Part shown: positions 18,367 to 28,242 of the stretch, one piece after another | Layout of the letters: every line of letters starts with the position of its first letter | Numbering within the stretch: the first letter of the stretch is position 1 | Assembly: GCF_003813865.1 (NCBI RefSeq) | Contig: NZ_RMVG01000004.1 | Span: 124,001 to 188,000 of the forward strand | Length of the DNA: 64,000 bases | Direction: 5' to 3' | Source of the DNA: Candidatus Pantoea deserta | GTDB taxonomy: Bacteria; Pseudomonadota; Gammaproteobacteria; Enterobacterales; Enterobacteriaceae | Notes under the pieces: model-generated | Database searches by the model: none | The model's input: the letters and a program-made list of their open reading frames with translations, nothing else | What the model was told of the DNA's origin: nothing | Position numbers and translations under genes: made by a program

Positions 18367-19138
18367 GATTATCCTGCTGAACGTTTTCGCTGCCGATACC
18401 GCCGATAAAAGGCAGACGCAGGCGTAGCGGGGTAAAATCCAGCCCCATATTAAGTCCCAGCACGTTAAGTTCGAACCCCTCTTCCGCCCCCAGCGTCACG
18501 CCAGCCACGCCCAGAACAGAGACCTGAATCCCGCGCCCCGACGGAGGTAAACCAATCGGACGCCACAGAGGTCGATAGTCTTTGCCGACGGCATTGGCGG
18601 GCAGATCAAGTTTTAACGCCGGGACTTCCCGGCCAATATGCGCAAGGAAAGTATTGCTGTTGGGACCCGGCCAGGCATGATAGGTGTTCGGCCAGGGATA
18701 AGAGTGTATGGCGGCTTCAATGCGCGGGATCATCGCCTCCGCGTCGGCTCCCCGATGCTCTACCAGCAAACGCGGCTTTGCGCCGTACCAGTAGCCGTCG
18801 GGCAAATTACTATTGCGCCTGACTTTCTCGCCGCTGCCCCAGCTTATGACCTCATAGCGATTAAAGCGCGTTTCACCTGCGCGCTTGAAAATAATCCACG
18901 GATGTACCGCTACGGCGCCTTTCCAGCCGTAAGTCGGCGCGGCATACACCTGAACGATAGCCTGGCTGGCGTAGCGACGCGGATCGGGCGCCAGTCCGGA
19001 GGAGTCTCGCCGCGCTGACCACCAGCCGCCCTGGGAGCCAGAGAGGTCGCCATGACGCGTGGCCTGCGCCAGACTTGCGCCCAGGGACAGCAGAATAACC
19101 ATAAAGATAAACAGGCTCAGCGCCTTTAATGGCAGCAT
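18356..19138 (-). CDS. DUF3750 protein with N-terminal signal or anchor
   Basis: 260 residues. A hydrophobic N-terminus (about residues 5-24, ending LAQA) looks like a signal peptide or uncleaved anchor, placing the rest in the periplasm. The body contains the family segments GWKGAVAVHPWIIFK, GAKPRLLVEHRG and YHAWPGPNSNTFLAHIGRE. The Asn/His-containing WPGPNSNTF block is conserved in DUF3750 proteins and might be catalytic, but no function is known. A single gene, with an AT-rich intergenic region and then the restriction-modification remnant upstream. Confidence 0.75.
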   Translation of the reverse strand: MLPLKALSLFIFMVILLSLGASLAQATRHGDLSGSQGGWWSARRDSSGLAPDPRRYASQAIVQVYAAPTYGWKGAVAVHPWIIFKRAGETRFNRYEVISWGSGEKVRRNSNLPDGYWYGAKPRLLVEHRGADAEAMIPRIEAAIHSYPWPNTYHAWPGPNSNTFLAHIGREVPALKLDLPANAVGKDYRPLWRPIGLPPSGRGIQVSVLGVAGVTLGAEEGFELNVLGLNMGLDFTPLRLRLPFIGGIGSENVQQDNPPG

Positions 19139-19480
19139 AGGGAAGTTCCTGAAGTGGAAGGCTGAGAGAATGCAGCTAACTTATCGGGTGATGCCTTTGT
19201 TCATTAGCTCCAGTGTAAGCGTAAAGGCTAATTTCGCGCTATCGTTCCGGCGTGAAAGCCGCAAATGGTGCAAAGTAACCGCTCTGTGCGGCCGGTGCTA
19301 TTTCGCTGTTATTTGCCCGTTCTGACAGCATTTACCCGCCTGAAACCAGCTCAATCAAATCAGCGGTTGTCGCCTGTAATAATTTTGCCTGGCAACCGGG
19401 TTTATTTTCCGGCAGGTTAGGTTTTTTATTTAGTCTGAGAAAAAACGCTTCAGTTATCAATGTCAGAATTAACTATAATA
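19139..19480. other. AT-rich intergenic region before the R-M remnant
   Basis: No gene seen. Base composition shifts to AT-rich from about 19300, marking the left edge of the foreign island. It must hold the DUF3750 promoter (minus strand). No attachment-site repeat or IS end was recognised. Confidence 0.5.
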
Positions 19481-19507
19481 AGACTTATCCTCTGTAGACT
19501 TATCATC
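19481..19507 (+). promoter_or_regulatory. Tandem C-box-like operators of the R-M controller
   Basis: AGACTTATC occurs twice with a 15-base period (19481-19489 and 19496-19504), with TC ten to eleven bases into each unit. This GACTTAT..TC..GT..GACTTAT layout resembles C-protein operators of type II restriction-modification systems. It ends 38 bases before the start of the controller-like gene. Confidence 0.6.
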
Positions 19508-19544
19508 CAATAAAACCAGTAATCTGCTATGGAAAGGGTTAAAA

Positions 19545-19745
19545 GTGCCTTTTAGCCAGCGGATAAATTTGCTATGGAATCGGAAAGGATGGTCACAGCA
19601 AGGGCTGGCCGCACTATGCCGCCTCATCAGAGCCTGTAAGAGCGGCACAGAATCCAGCGTCAGAAATATCGTACTGAAACCTTTGCCCCGCCTCGCAATA
19701 GGCAATGAAACGGAACTTAACACTGTATTTGACTTAAGCAATTAA
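19545..19745 (+). CDS. Controller-like XRE-family HTH protein of the R-M locus, possibly degenerate
   Basis: 66 residues from a GTG with AAAGGG upstream. The N-terminus, FSQRINLLWNRKGWSQQGLAAL, is a typical XRE helix-turn-helix beginning. The middle (LIRACKSGTESS) fits the recognition helix poorly and may be mutated, but the end (GNETELNTVFDLS) again looks like the family. It lies 10 bases before the endonuclease remnant and just after tandem C-box-like repeats, the layout of controller genes. Most likely a C protein, intact or damaged. Confidence 0.55.
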   Translation: MPFSQRINLLWNRKGWSQQGLAALCRLIRACKSGTESSVRNIVLKPLPRLAIGNETELNTVFDLSN

Positions 19746-19755
19746 AAGGGAAGCA

Positions 19756-20507
19756 ATGATTAATCCACAGCGTTTTCAGGATAAATTTCACACCTACACC
19801 GCAGGCTGGGCCTTGGCAGATTCAGGGATTTACCGACGAGTAAAACCGCGTCTATCCCATTGACTATGATACTAAGGTTATTAATACCATCTTTGAAAGA
19901 TTATCGAGCCCGGTACTCAGAACCATTGCCAGAGAGCATGGCTTTATCGTTGAAAATGCCAATCAGACAACCTACCCGGATTTTACCTTAACGAGATCTG
20001 ATGATTTTAATCATATTATTCAGCGTATCGCTATTGATATTAAAACCACCTGTTATCTGTCAGGCAGGCCGATGGGACTTGTGCCGGGAAGCTATAAATC
20101 ATTCATTCGTAATGATACTAAAAACATTGTTCATCACGACTCTACCTATACGGACCACTGGGTAATCGGCTTTATCTATTCCCGCATTTCCGCTTTCGAA
20201 GAGTATGACCTGACCAACACCCCCTCAGGCTGGCGATATTAAATGCCCGAATGACTTACAGCCTATCTTTATCAGAAATAAAACAGATGTTGTTAGACTG
20301 CGCGCGGGAAGCGGTAACACCGCCAGTATTGGCTTCATCAAACGCAGACACCCTGAGGAATTTTCCACCACCAGCGGCCCGTTCGCGCGTTTTCGCTTTG
20401 TAAAAGAGGTCTGCGACTTTTACTGGCAGAACTACGAAAATTTGGTAAGGGAAATCAATGATGATTTCAGCCAGTGGAGCCATCCTCTGTTTCAGCGATT
20501 CTTTTAA
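19756..20507 (+). pseudogene. EcoRV-family type II restriction endonuclease, frameshifted
   Basis: The three forward frames taken in turn spell a protein of about 250 codons like EcoRV (245 residues). Segment 1 starts at the ATG at 19756 (AAAAGGGAAGC upstream) and stops at 19861. Segment 2, offset by one base, has an internal TAA at 19841, then runs VYPIDYDTKVINTIFE to a TAA at 20240. Segment 3 is offset by one more base and ends at 20507. Catalytic residues are present: PD of YPDF (Asp codon 19979-19981) and D-I-K of IAIDIKTT (20036-20044). The recognition-loop motif GSGNT is at 20307-20321, so the ancestral target was probably GATATC. At least two frameshifts and one nonsense codon make it inactive unless these are assembly errors. 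Confidence 0.85.
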
Positions 20508-20541
20508 TTTTCAGCGCAAGTACCGAGTTACTTGCGCTCCG

Positions 20542-21588
20542 TTATGGCCGGGCAATAATAAAAATCTCTTCGTTCAGGTTATTTTTACTTAACGCATACT
20601 GATATTCGCCCGCAGAGTGGACCTCTACGGTTCTGCCACAGCTGCGCATTAGCTCAGCCATCTCGTCTGGCGTGGGGACGCCGTCGCTTCGGTAACTCAT
20701 GATTATGGTCGAGCGAGAAAAGTGCTTACATATCCGCTCCAGCATGGCTAGCGCCGAATCCCGCTTATGCCAGGCGCTGTCAAAGTTAACAATAGGTCTG
20801 TGCGGGTAGCGTTTATCATTTTTCAGGTAAAGCTCGTAGTTACACAGGCCCTCTAAAAAATGATAGAAATTAGAGTAGTTAACGGGCACCAGCTTGCCGT
20901 TAATGTATGGCGGGTCCATATAGACTATGTCGTAATGCTGAGGAAAGCTCTCTATGTTCGCCGTATCGACGCTGATTGCTTTGTTGCCTTTGTCGCCCAG
21001 TTCAGGAAGCGCAGCAAGCTCCTTTATGCACTTTAAAGCATGCTCGCCGATAGCGGTTTCCCACGTCCTGGCGTTGCCAAAGGATCGTTTAACGTCTTTA
21101 AGACGCATATCAAGATTTGCGCGATGAAACAGATTATAAGGTCTTTTTTTAATAAGCGCCTGTCCAACCGCGTAAATATATAGCGACTTTTTGAAACCCG
21201 CATACTCATTTATATTATGACAAAAGTTGTCGATTTCAGCGTTTTCACTTTCGGTAAAATAGACGCCTGCAAATTCATCAGAGACAATACTTTTCCGGCC
21301 ATCCGGAACATGCCGGAGCAAGAAATTCAAGTCCGCTTCCGCGTCCAGTTCAGCCAGTTCGCTTTTAGAAAAAGTCAGAAAAAGCCCGGCGGTATTTTGA
21401 TTATATTTTAAATAATCATTAGCCAGCACCGTCTTACCCAGATAGCGGAACAGCAGCGAGACAATACCTGACCCGGAATACAGATCAATAACAAAGTCAC
21501 ACCGTTCATTATTTAAAAGCGCAGCAATCTCAGGAAGAATTTTTCTTTTAGAACCCTGAAAACGAGTGGCAGGGAAACGCGGCATCAT
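20542..21588 (-). CDS. N6-adenine DNA methyltransferase, D12 type, partner of the EcoRV-like enzyme
   Basis: 348 residues, intact. FQGSKRK (residues 10-16) is motif X, DLYSGSG (35-41) the SAM-binding motif I, and DPPY (225-228) the catalytic motif IV, in the order of D12-class (Dam-like) adenine methylases; M.EcoRV belongs to this broad class. Convergent with the endonuclease remnant, with 34 bases between their stops. AT-rich codon use unlike its neighbours points to horizontal acquisition. With the endonuclease dead it would act as an orphan methylase. GATATC specificity is inferred from its partner. Confidence 0.85.
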   Translation of the reverse strand: MMPRFPATRFQGSKRKILPEIAALLNNERCDFVIDLYSGSGIVSLLFRYLGKTVLANDYLKYNQNTAGLFLTFSKSELAELDAEADLNFLLRHVPDGRKSIVSDEFAGVYFTESENAEIDNFCHNINEYAGFKKSLYIYAVGQALIKKRPYNLFHRANLDMRLKDVKRSFGNARTWETAIGEHALKCIKELAALPELGDKGNKAISVDTANIESFPQHYDIVYMDPPYINGKLVPVNYSNFYHFLEGLCNYELYLKNDKRYPHRPIVNFDSAWHKRDSALAMLERICKHFSRSTIIMSYRSDGVPTPDEMAELMRSCGRTVEVHSAGEYQYALSKNNLNEEIFIIARP

Positions 21589-21750
21589 AATAACCCTCTC
21601 CTTTTCGCCATGCTATCACATGACAGTAAAAAGGCAAATAGCGGATAATATCACCAGAAGAAGTTATCAGAAAAAGAATACAAGACCGTTATTTAAAATA
21701 TGTCAACCATCGACCAGTCAGGCTGCGGAAATAATAAAAAGGTTGCTGGA

Positions 21751-21780
21751 AAAATAAAAAAGCCCGCAATATTGCGGGCC
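21751..21780 (-). terminator. Intrinsic terminator of guaBA
   Basis: Perfect palindrome GCCCGCAATATTGCGGGC (21762-21779), followed on the minus strand by TTTTTTATTTT, downstream of guaA. Confidence 0.9.
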
Positions 21781-21826
21781 TGAATAGTTTTATTCCGTCA
21801 GGCGCTGGCTGTTGCCTGACGCGGGA

Positions 21827-23407
21827 TCATTCCCACTCAATCGTCGCCGGCGGCTTGCCGCTAATATCGTACACGACGCGGGAAATACCGTTGACCTCGT
21901 TAATGATTCGGTTAGATACGCGGCCAAGGAAATCATACGGCAGGTGCGCCCAGTGCGCCGTCATAAAGTCGATGGTTTCCACCGCACGTAGCGAGACTAC
22001 CCAGTCATATTTACGACCGTCACCCATTACGCCCACTGAACGCACCGGCAGAAATACGGTGAACGCCTGGCTGACTTTATTGTAGAGATCGGCTTTACGC
22101 AACTCTTCAATGAAGATCGCATCCGCGCGACGCAGCAGATCGCAGTACTCTTTCTTCACTTCGCCCAGCACGCGCACGCCCAGACCCGGTCCAGGGAACG
22201 GATGGCGATAGAGCATATCGTACGGCAAACCCAGCTCCAGACCGATCTTACGCACTTCGTCTTTAAACAGCTCTTTCAGCGGCTCGACCAGACCCAGCTT
22301 CATCTCTTTCGGCAGGCCGCCCACGTTATGGTGCGATTTAATGACGTGCGCTTTGCCTGTTGCAGAAGCGGCGGATTCGATGACGTCAGGATAAATGGTC
22401 CCCTGCGCCAGCCATTTCACGTCGGTAAGCTTAGAGGCCTCTTCATCGAAAACTTCAACAAAGACGCGACCAATGATTTTACGTTTGGCTTCCGGATCGT
22501 TTTCACCTGCCAGCGCATCGAGGAAACGGCCCTCAGCCGGAACGTGGACGATATTCAGACCGAAATGATCGCCGAACATATCCATCACCTGCTCCGCCTC
22601 GTTCAGGCGCAGCAGACCGTTGTCAACGAATACGCAGGTCAGACGCTCGCCGATGGCGCGATGCAGCAGCATGGCCGTTACGGACGAATCGACGCCGCCG
22701 GACAGGCCGAGGATCACCTTATCGTCGCCAACCTGCTCACGCAGACGCTCTACCGCATCTTCAATGATTTTCGCCGGCGTCCACAGGGCTTCGCACTCGC
22801 AAATATCGAGCACGAAACGCTCCAGCATACGCAGCCCCTGACGAGTGTGAGTCACTTCCGGGTGGAACTGCACGCCGTAGAAACGCTTCTCTTCGTTGGC
22901 CATAATGGCGAACGGACAGGTTTCCGTGCTGGCGACGGTAACAAAGTCAGACGGAATAGCGGTCACTTTATCGCCGTGGCTCATCCACACGTCGAGCAGC
23001 GGTTTGCCTGCGGCGCTGATAGCGTCTTCGATGTCGCGGATCAGCGCGCTCTGGGTTTTCACTTCGACCTGCGCATAGCCGAACTCGCGCTCGCTGGAGC
23101 CTTCAACTTTACCGCCCAGCTGCATGGCCATGGTCTGCATGCCGTAGCATACGCCCAGCACCGGCACGCCGGCGTTAAACACATATTCCGGCGCGCGCGG
23201 GCTGTTAAATTCAGTGGTGCTTTCCGGGCCGCCGGAAAGAATAATGCCGTTCGGGTTGAACTGGCGGATCTGCTCTTCGGTGACATCCCATGCCCAGAGT
23301 TCACAGTACACGCCCAGCTCGCGTACGCGGCGTGCAACCAGTTGCGTGTATTGAGAACCAAAATCGAGAATCAGAATGCGATGCTTATGAATATTTTCCG
23401 TCGTCAT
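21827..23407 (-). CDS. guaA: GMP synthase, glutamine-hydrolysing
   Basis: Converts XMP to GMP using glutamine and ATP. 526 residues (E. coli 525). The N-terminal class I amidotransferase has its nucleophile in [11 protein letters not shown] and the catalytic His/Glu in QFHPEVTHT. The ATP-pyrophosphatase P-loop is [11 protein letters not shown], and the C-terminal dimerisation domain ends PPATIEWE. Second gene of guaBA, 72 bases after guaB with a hairpin in the gap. Confidence 0.98.
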   Translation of the reverse strand: MTTENIHKHRILILDFGSQYTQLVARRVRELGVYCELWAWDVTEEQIRQFNPNGIILSGGPESTTEFNSPRAPEYVFNAGVPVLGVCYGMQTMAMQLGGKVEGSSEREFGYAQVEVKTQSALIRDIEDAISAAGKPLLDVWMSHGDKVTAIPSDFVTVASTETCPFAIMANEEKRFYGVQFHPEVTHTRQGLRMLERFVLDICECEALWTPAKIIEDAVERLREQVGDDKVILGLSGGVDSSVTAMLLHRAIGERLTCVFVDNGLLRLNEAEQVMDMFGDHFGLNIVHVPAEGRFLDALAGENDPEAKRKIIGRVFVEVFDEEASKLTDVKWLAQGTIYPDVIESAASATGKAHVIKSHHNVGGLPKEMKLGLVEPLKELFKDEVRKIGLELGLPYDMLYRHPFPGPGLGVRVLGEVKKEYCDLLRRADAIFIEELRKADLYNKVSQAFTVFLPVRSVGVMGDGRKYDWVVSLRAVETIDFMTAHWAHLPYDFLGRVSNRIINEVNGISRVVYDISGKPPATIEWE

Positions 23408-23444
23408 TGAGGCGTTTCCAGAACGGGTAACTAGATAATGAAAG

Positions 23445-23464
23445 CGCCCGGCTTAAGCCGGGCG
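23445..23464. repeat. 20-base perfect palindrome between guaB and guaA
   Basis: CGCCCGGC-TTAA-GCCGGGCG lies in the 72-base guaB-guaA gap. On the minus strand only CTTTCATT follows, so it is a weak terminator at most; it could stabilise the guaB 3' end or set the guaB:guaA ratio. Confidence 0.6.
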
Positions 23465-23479
23465 ATAAAACTAGCGGGA

Positions 23480-24946
23480 TCAGGATCCCATACGATAGTT
23501 CGGTGATTCTTTGGTAATGGTCACATCGTGTACATGGCTTTCGTTGATGCCCGCGCCGCTGATGCGGACGAACTCCGCTTTGGTGCGCAGATCGTCGATA
23601 GTCGGACAACCGGTAAGACCCATGCAGGAGCGCAGGCCGCCCATTTGCTGATGAACGATCTCTTTCAGGCGGCCTTTATAGGCTACGCGGCCCTCAATTC
23701 CTTCCGGCACCAGTTTGTCAGCGGCGTTGTCTGTCTGGAAGTAACGGTCAGATGACCCTTTGGACATCGCGCCCAGCGAACCCATGCCGCGATAGGATTT
23801 AAATGCGCGCCCCTGATAGAGTTCGATTTCGCCAGGCGACTCTTCAGTACCGGCCAGCATAGAACCGACCATGACGGCTGCCGCGCCAGCAGCGATAGCT
23901 TTGGCGATGTCGCCAGAGAAACGGATACCGCCGTCGGCGATAACCGGAATGCCGGTGCCTTCCAGCGCCTCAACCGCGTCTGAAACCGCCGTAATCTGCG
24001 GCACGCCTACGCCGGTCACGATACGCGTGGTGCAGATTGAGCCAGGGCCGATACCGACTTTCACCGCGCTTACGCCCGCTTTCGCCAGCGCCAGCGCGCC
24101 GGCGCCAGTGGCCACGTTACCGCCGATAATATCCAGGTCCGGATATTTCGCGCGGGTTTCGCGAATGCGTTGCAGCACGCCCTCAGAATGACCGTGTGAC
24201 GAATCGATCAGCAGTACGTCAACGCCTGCGGCGACCAGCGCGTCAACGCGCTCTTCGTTGCCTGCGCCCGCTCCTACTGCCGCGCCAACGCGCAGACGGC
24301 CCTGCGCATCTTTACAGGCGTTGGGTTTACGTTCGGCTTTCTGGAAATCTTTTACGGTGATCATGCCCAGCAGATGGAAGCTGTCATCCACCACCAGCGC
24401 TTTTTCAACGCGCTTTTCGTGCATTTTTTGCAGGACGACGTCGCGGGCTTCGCCCTCTTTCACCGTCACCAGGCGTGCTTTCGGCGTCATCACGGCGGTA
24501 ACCGGCTGGGTCAGATCGGTCACGAAGCGCACGTCACGACCGGTAATAATGCCCACCAGCTCATTGCTTTCGTTCACCACCGGATAACCGGCGAAGCCAT
24601 TACGTTCGGTCAGGGCTTTCACCTCTGCCAGCGTCGTGGTCGGCAGGACGGTTTGTGGTTCTGTTACCACGCCGCTTTCATGCTTCTTCACCTTGCGAAC
24701 TTCTTCCGCCTGGCGCTCAATCGACATGTTTTTGTGAATAAAGCCCAGACCGCCTTCCTGCGCTAGCGCAATAGCCAGTCCCGCTTCGGTTACGGTATCC
24801 ATAGCGGCAGAGAGCATGGGAATATTGAGACGAATATTTTTCGTCAGCTGAGTGCTGAGATCGGCCGTGTTCGGCAGAACGGTGGAGTGAGCAGGAACGA
24901 GCAGAACGTCGTCGAAAGTAAGGGCTTCTTTAGCGATTCTTAGCAT
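23480..24946 (-). CDS. guaB: IMP dehydrogenase
   Basis: Oxidises IMP to XMP with NAD+, the committed step to guanine nucleotides. 488 residues, as in E. coli. A TIM barrel is interrupted by a CBS-domain pair at about residues 95-200. The catalytic cysteine sits in [17 protein letters not shown], and the GGIRFSGD and GMGSLGAM loops are conserved. First gene of guaBA, with a PurR-like box in the divergent region shared with xseA. Confidence 0.98.
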   Translation of the reverse strand: MLRIAKEALTFDDVLLVPAHSTVLPNTADLSTQLTKNIRLNIPMLSAAMDTVTEAGLAIALAQEGGLGFIHKNMSIERQAEEVRKVKKHESGVVTEPQTVLPTTTLAEVKALTERNGFAGYPVVNESNELVGIITGRDVRFVTDLTQPVTAVMTPKARLVTVKEGEARDVVLQKMHEKRVEKALVVDDSFHLLGMITVKDFQKAERKPNACKDAQGRLRVGAAVGAGAGNEERVDALVAAGVDVLLIDSSHGHSEGVLQRIRETRAKYPDLDIIGGNVATGAGALALAKAGVSAVKVGIGPGSICTTRIVTGVGVPQITAVSDAVEALEGTGIPVIADGGIRFSGDIAKAIAAGAAAVMVGSMLAGTEESPGEIELYQGRAFKSYRGMGSLGAMSKGSSDRYFQTDNAADKLVPEGIEGRVAYKGRLKEIVHQQMGGLRSCMGLTGCPTIDDLRTKAEFVRISGAGINESHVHDVTITKESPNYRMGS

Positions 24947-25008
24947 GGCAATATCTCAACCTGGGGGTGAATGAGAACAGATAAAATATTGCCGCGGCAT
25001 TATACAGG

Positions 25009-25024
25009 CCGTAATCGTTTGCCT
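25009..25024 (-). promoter_or_regulatory. PurR-like box upstream of guaBA
   Basis: Minus-strand 16-mer AGGCAAACGATTACGG matches 12 of 16 positions of the PurR consensus. It lies 63 bases upstream of guaB, consistent with purine control of guaBA. Confidence 0.7.
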
Positions 25025-25116
25025 CCAGCATTATTTTAGAAAAAGTCTTGATCCTCGCTATCAGCCATGTAGTATCGGTTAATTAACCTCCTGATTTACT
25101 ATTTGATCTCCATCAC

Positions 25117-26490
25117 ATGTCGCTACCGCCAGTTACCAGTGTTTTTACCGTTAGCCGCCTGAACACCACGGTGCGTCAGCTGCTGGAAAATGAGATGGGC
25201 CAGGTGTGGCTGAGCGCGGAGATCTCCAATTTTTCCCAGCCCGCTTCCGGACACTGGTACTTCACCCTGAAAGACGACGGCGCGCAGGTGCGCTGCGCCA
25301 TGTTCCGCAACAGCAATCGTCGCGTAACCTTTCGGCCTCAGCACGGTCAGCAAATTCTGGTACGCGCCACCATTACGCTGTATGAGCCGCGCGGCGACTA
25401 TCAGCTGATTATCGAGAGCATGCATCCGGCGGGCGAAGGCGCGCTACAGCAGCAGTTTGAGCTGTTAAAGGCGAAGCTGGCAGGCGAAGGGCTGTTCGAC
25501 CAGCAGCACAAGCAGCCGCTGCCTGAACCGGCGAAGCAGGTTGGCGTCATTACCTCAGCAACCGGCGCGGCGCTGCACGACGTGCTGCGCGTGCTGCACC
25601 GCCGCGATCCCTCGCTGCCCGTGATTATCTATCCCACTCCGGTTCAGGGCGCGGATGCGCCAGACGCTATCGTCCGCGCTATCGAGCTGGCGAATCAGCG
25701 TGCCGAATGCGATGTGCTGATTGTCGGACGCGGCGGCGGTTCGCTGGAAGATTTATGGAGCTTTAACGAAGAGCGCGTCGCACGCGCTATCTTTGCCAGC
25801 CGTATTCCGGTGGTCAGCGCCGTAGGCCATGAAACCGACGTCACCATCGCGGACTTTGTTGCCGACCTGCGCGCGCCTACCCCTTCCGCCGCTGCTGAAA
25901 TAGTGAGCAGAAATCAGACTGAATTGCTGAGACAGTTACTTTCACAGCAACAACGGCTGGAAATGGCGATGGATTATTATCTGGCGCAGCAACAACGCCG
26001 CTTCACGCGCATTGAGCATCGCCTGCAGCAGCAGCATCCGCAGCTGCGCGTCGCGCGACAGCAGACGGCCCTGTTTCGACTCCAGCAGCGTCTAAGCGAA
26101 GCAATGGAGAGCCGGCTGCGTCAGACCACGCGCCAGCAGGATCGCCTGACGCAGCGTCTTGCCGCGCAACAGCCGCAGCCGCGGTTGTTCCAGGCGCAGC
26201 GCCAGCTGGAGCAGATACATTATCGCCTGCGGCAGGGCATGGAAAAACAGCTTAATCAGGATCGTCAGCGCTTTGCGGTGCTGGCGGGGCAGCTTGAAGC
26301 TGTCAGCCCGCTGGCCACCCTGGCGCGCGGCTTCAGCGTCACCACCGATATATCAGGACAGGTGGTGAAAAAAACCGACCAGCTGCACAGCGGCGATACC
26401 CTGCGTACACGCCTTGACGACGGCTGGGTGGAAAGCCAGGTAACCAGCATCCAGCCAGAAAAAAAGCGACGCCGTAAAACCGCTTCCTGA
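25117..26490 (+). CDS. xseA: Exonuclease VII large subunit
   Basis: Catalytic subunit of exonuclease VII, which digests single-stranded DNA in both directions. 457 residues (E. coli 456). An N-terminal OB-fold ([24 protein letters not shown]) is followed by the nuclease core with [26 protein letters not shown] and [14 protein letters not shown], then a long Gln/Arg-rich coiled coil (about residues 270-400) and a basic tail ending KKRRRKTAS. Divergent from guaB, as in E. coli. Confidence 0.97.
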   Translation: MSLPPVTSVFTVSRLNTTVRQLLENEMGQVWLSAEISNFSQPASGHWYFTLKDDGAQVRCAMFRNSNRRVTFRPQHGQQILVRATITLYEPRGDYQLIIESMHPAGEGALQQQFELLKAKLAGEGLFDQQHKQPLPEPAKQVGVITSATGAALHDVLRVLHRRDPSLPVIIYPTPVQGADAPDAIVRAIELANQRAECDVLIVGRGGGSLEDLWSFNEERVARAIFASRIPVVSAVGHETDVTIADFVADLRAPTPSAAAEIVSRNQTELLRQLLSQQQRLEMAMDYYLAQQQRRFTRIEHRLQQQHPQLRVARQQTALFRLQQRLSEAMESRLRQTTRQQDRLTQRLAAQQPQPRLFQAQRQLEQIHYRLRQGMEKQLNQDRQRFAVLAGQLEAVSPLATLARGFSVTTDISGQVVKKTDQLHSGDTLRTRLDDGWVESQVTSIQPEKKRRRKTAS

Positions 26491-26537
26491 ACAAAGACTA
26501 TACTTTTTGACACATTACTTGTGCCAGGGAGTCCGGT

Positions 26538-27551
26538 ATGATTTATAGCGTTATCCCCCCTTATATGCTGCGTAACATCGTGGCCAACGGTTCCAGTCAT
26601 CAACAGGATTATGCGCGCCGCACGCTGGTGCACGTTCAACATCTGATGGCCGAGAACTGGCAGAAGCCGATCGCGCCGCAAACCGCGGCAGGCGGTCATG
26701 TTGACCGTGAAATTTATGATGCGAAAAACACCCAGAACCTGCCTGGAGAACTTCTGCGCAGCGAGGGCCAGCCAGACAACGGCGACATTGCCGCGAAAGA
26801 GGCGTGGGATTATCTCGGCGTCACCTACGATTTTTTCTGGCAAACCTACCAGCGCAACTCGCTCGACAATCAGGGGCTGAAACTGCTCGGTACCGTTCAT
26901 TACGGCAAGGAATATCAGAATGCCTTCTGGAACGGACAGCAGATGGTATTTGGCGACGGCGATGGCGAAATTTTCAATCGCTTTACCATCGCCATTGATG
27001 TCGTGGCGCACGAACTGGCGCATGGCGTCACCGAGACGGAAGCCGGGCTAATCTACTTTGAGCAGTCAGGCGCGCTCAATGAGTCGCTTTCCGACGTATT
27101 TGGTTCGCTGGTCAAGCAGTATCAGCTGAAGCAGAGCGCCGACAGCGCTGACTGGATTATCGGCGAAGGTCTGCTGGCGAGCGGCATCAACGGGCGCGGC
27201 CTGCGATCGATGGCGGAACCCGGAACGGCTTATGACGATCCGATGCTGGGTAAAGATCCACAGCCTGCCCATATGGATCAGTATGTGAAGACGCGCGAAG
27301 ATAACGGCGGCGTCCATCTCAATTCGGGCATACCCAACCGCGCTTTCTGTCTGGCGGCAAAAGCGCTGGGCGGCTATGCATGGGAGCTGGCGGGTCAGGC
27401 CTGGTATGACACCGTGTGCGACAAATCGCTGCCGCAGAATGCCGATTTCGTGACCTTTGCCCGCCTGACCATTCAACATGGCGAACGCCGCTTTAATCGC
27501 TCTGTGGCGCAATCTATTGAACAGGCGTGGAAGGAGGTTGGCGTGCTATGA
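26538..27551 (+). CDS. Protealysin-type M4 metalloprotease precursor
   Basis: Thermolysin-family zinc protease with a short propeptide. 337 residues (Serratia protealysin 341). No signal peptide is seen; the protein begins with a propeptide containing the PPYML motif at residues 8-12 of this protealysin subgroup. Zinc motif HELAH is at 158-162 (protealysin has HELTH), the third ligand Glu182 is in NESLSD, and the later GGVHLNSGIPN carries the catalytic-site histidine. It overlaps the inhibitor gene by 4 bases (ATGA). In Serratia such proteases aid entry into host cells; the role here is unknown. Confidence 0.9.
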   Translation: MIYSVIPPYMLRNIVANGSSHQQDYARRTLVHVQHLMAENWQKPIAPQTAAGGHVDREIYDAKNTQNLPGELLRSEGQPDNGDIAAKEAWDYLGVTYDFFWQTYQRNSLDNQGLKLLGTVHYGKEYQNAFWNGQQMVFGDGDGEIFNRFTIAIDVVAHELAHGVTETEAGLIYFEQSGALNESLSDVFGSLVKQYQLKQSADSADWIIGEGLLASGINGRGLRSMAEPGTAYDDPMLGKDPQPAHMDQYVKTREDNGGVHLNSGIPNRAFCLAAKALGGYAWELAGQAWYDTVCDKSLPQNADFVTFARLTIQHGERRFNRSVAQSIEQAWKEVGVL

Positions 27552-27892
27552 GTTCCTTTCCTGAACTGACTGACGACGCGGTCATCGAGGTCGAACGTGA
27601 AGGCGGGCTGGCGTTTATTCCCGGCCTGCGCGGCGCGCGGCGCTTCGCGCTGGCTCAGCTCCCTCAGCCGCAAAAACAGCGCGTCTGTCAGGTTCTGGAG
27701 CAAGCGCTTCCCCTGGGCGAGCCTGAAGATAAAGCGCCGGAAATCGGACGCAGCGACCAACGCTATTTCCGCATTCAAATCAGCTACGCCACGCACCGCG
27801 AAGTCGGCACTATCGTCCTGCTCATTCCGGAGCAGGTCGCGCCGCCGGAGCTGGAAGCGCTGTGGCGCGATGGCGACCAGCCTGACAACTAA
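27548..27892 (+). CDS. Emfourin-type inhibitor of the adjacent M4 protease
   Basis: 114-residue cytoplasmic-type protein starting MSSFPELTDDAVIEVEREGG. It matches emfourin, the slow tight-binding inhibitor encoded with protealysin in Serratia, in size, opening IEVEREGG sequence and FRIQISYATHR segment. Its ATG overlaps the protease stop, so translation is probably coupled and keeps protease and inhibitor in step. An in-frame start 21 bases earlier, inside the protease gene, is less likely. The family match is from memory. Confidence 0.85.
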   Translation: MSSFPELTDDAVIEVEREGGLAFIPGLRGARRFALAQLPQPQKQRVCQVLEQALPLGEPEDKAPEIGRSDQRYFRIQISYATHREVGTIVLLIPEQVAPPELEALWRDGDQPDN

Positions 27893-27920
27893 AAAAGGCC
27901 GCCGCGTGAGCAGCGGCCTT
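27893..27920 (-). terminator. Terminator of the hok transcript
   Basis: GGCCGC / GCGGCC stem (extended by AA/TT) with a 10-base loop, followed on the minus strand by TTTTTT at the end of the emfourin gene. It can end the hok mRNA. On the plus strand no T-run follows. Confidence 0.7.
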
Positions 27921-27989
27921 ATGAAGGCGCTTCAGACCTGTCCAGTCAACAGCCGGTAAAGGCAGGGATTTCTCCCCGCCTTACGGTTG

Positions 27990-28148
27990 CTACTTACCAG
28001 ATTCGTAAGCCATTGAAGCAGCCACCTCGCGCTGGTTATCCCGGTAGCGGATTTCGCACAGCGATTTCCGCGTAAGCCAGGTAAAGATTAAAAGTGTGAG
28101 ACACACCAGTAATACGCAACAAACCAGCGTTATCTGTGGCAATTTCAT
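27990..28148 (-). CDS. hok: Hok-type small membrane toxin
   Basis: 52-residue protein: start [20 protein letters not shown], one TM helix at about residues 7-25, the family-conserved [12 protein letters not shown], and end YESGK. It differs from remembered plasmid R1 Hok at about 9 of 52 positions. A strong ribosome site (AAGGAGGAGTGACC) precedes the ATG. Hok proteins depolarise the inner membrane when translated and are held silent by the antisense Sok RNA. Upstream are a TATAAT promoter and leader sequence closely resembling hok/sok mRNA; downstream is a terminator. No inactivating change is visible. Confidence 0.92.
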   Translation of the reverse strand: MKLPQITLVCCVLLVCLTLLIFTWLTRKSLCEIRYRDNQREVAASMAYESGK

Positions 28149-28242
28149 GGTCACTCCTCCTTGCGCAGAGCGCGGTAAGAGGCTACCCTGCTGTTGTTCG
28201 GACAGTTGGGCAGCCTCGTGGGTTAATGAAAATTAGCTACGG

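Noticed and set aside
19469..19741. 90-codon minus-strand frame near the R-M locus
   Set aside because: Antisense to the controller-like gene; composition is not that of a transposase and no motif was seen.
22202..23410. 402-codon plus-strand frame over guaA and similar frames over bamB and iscS
   Set aside because: Antisense shadows of conserved genes with no recognisable protein family.
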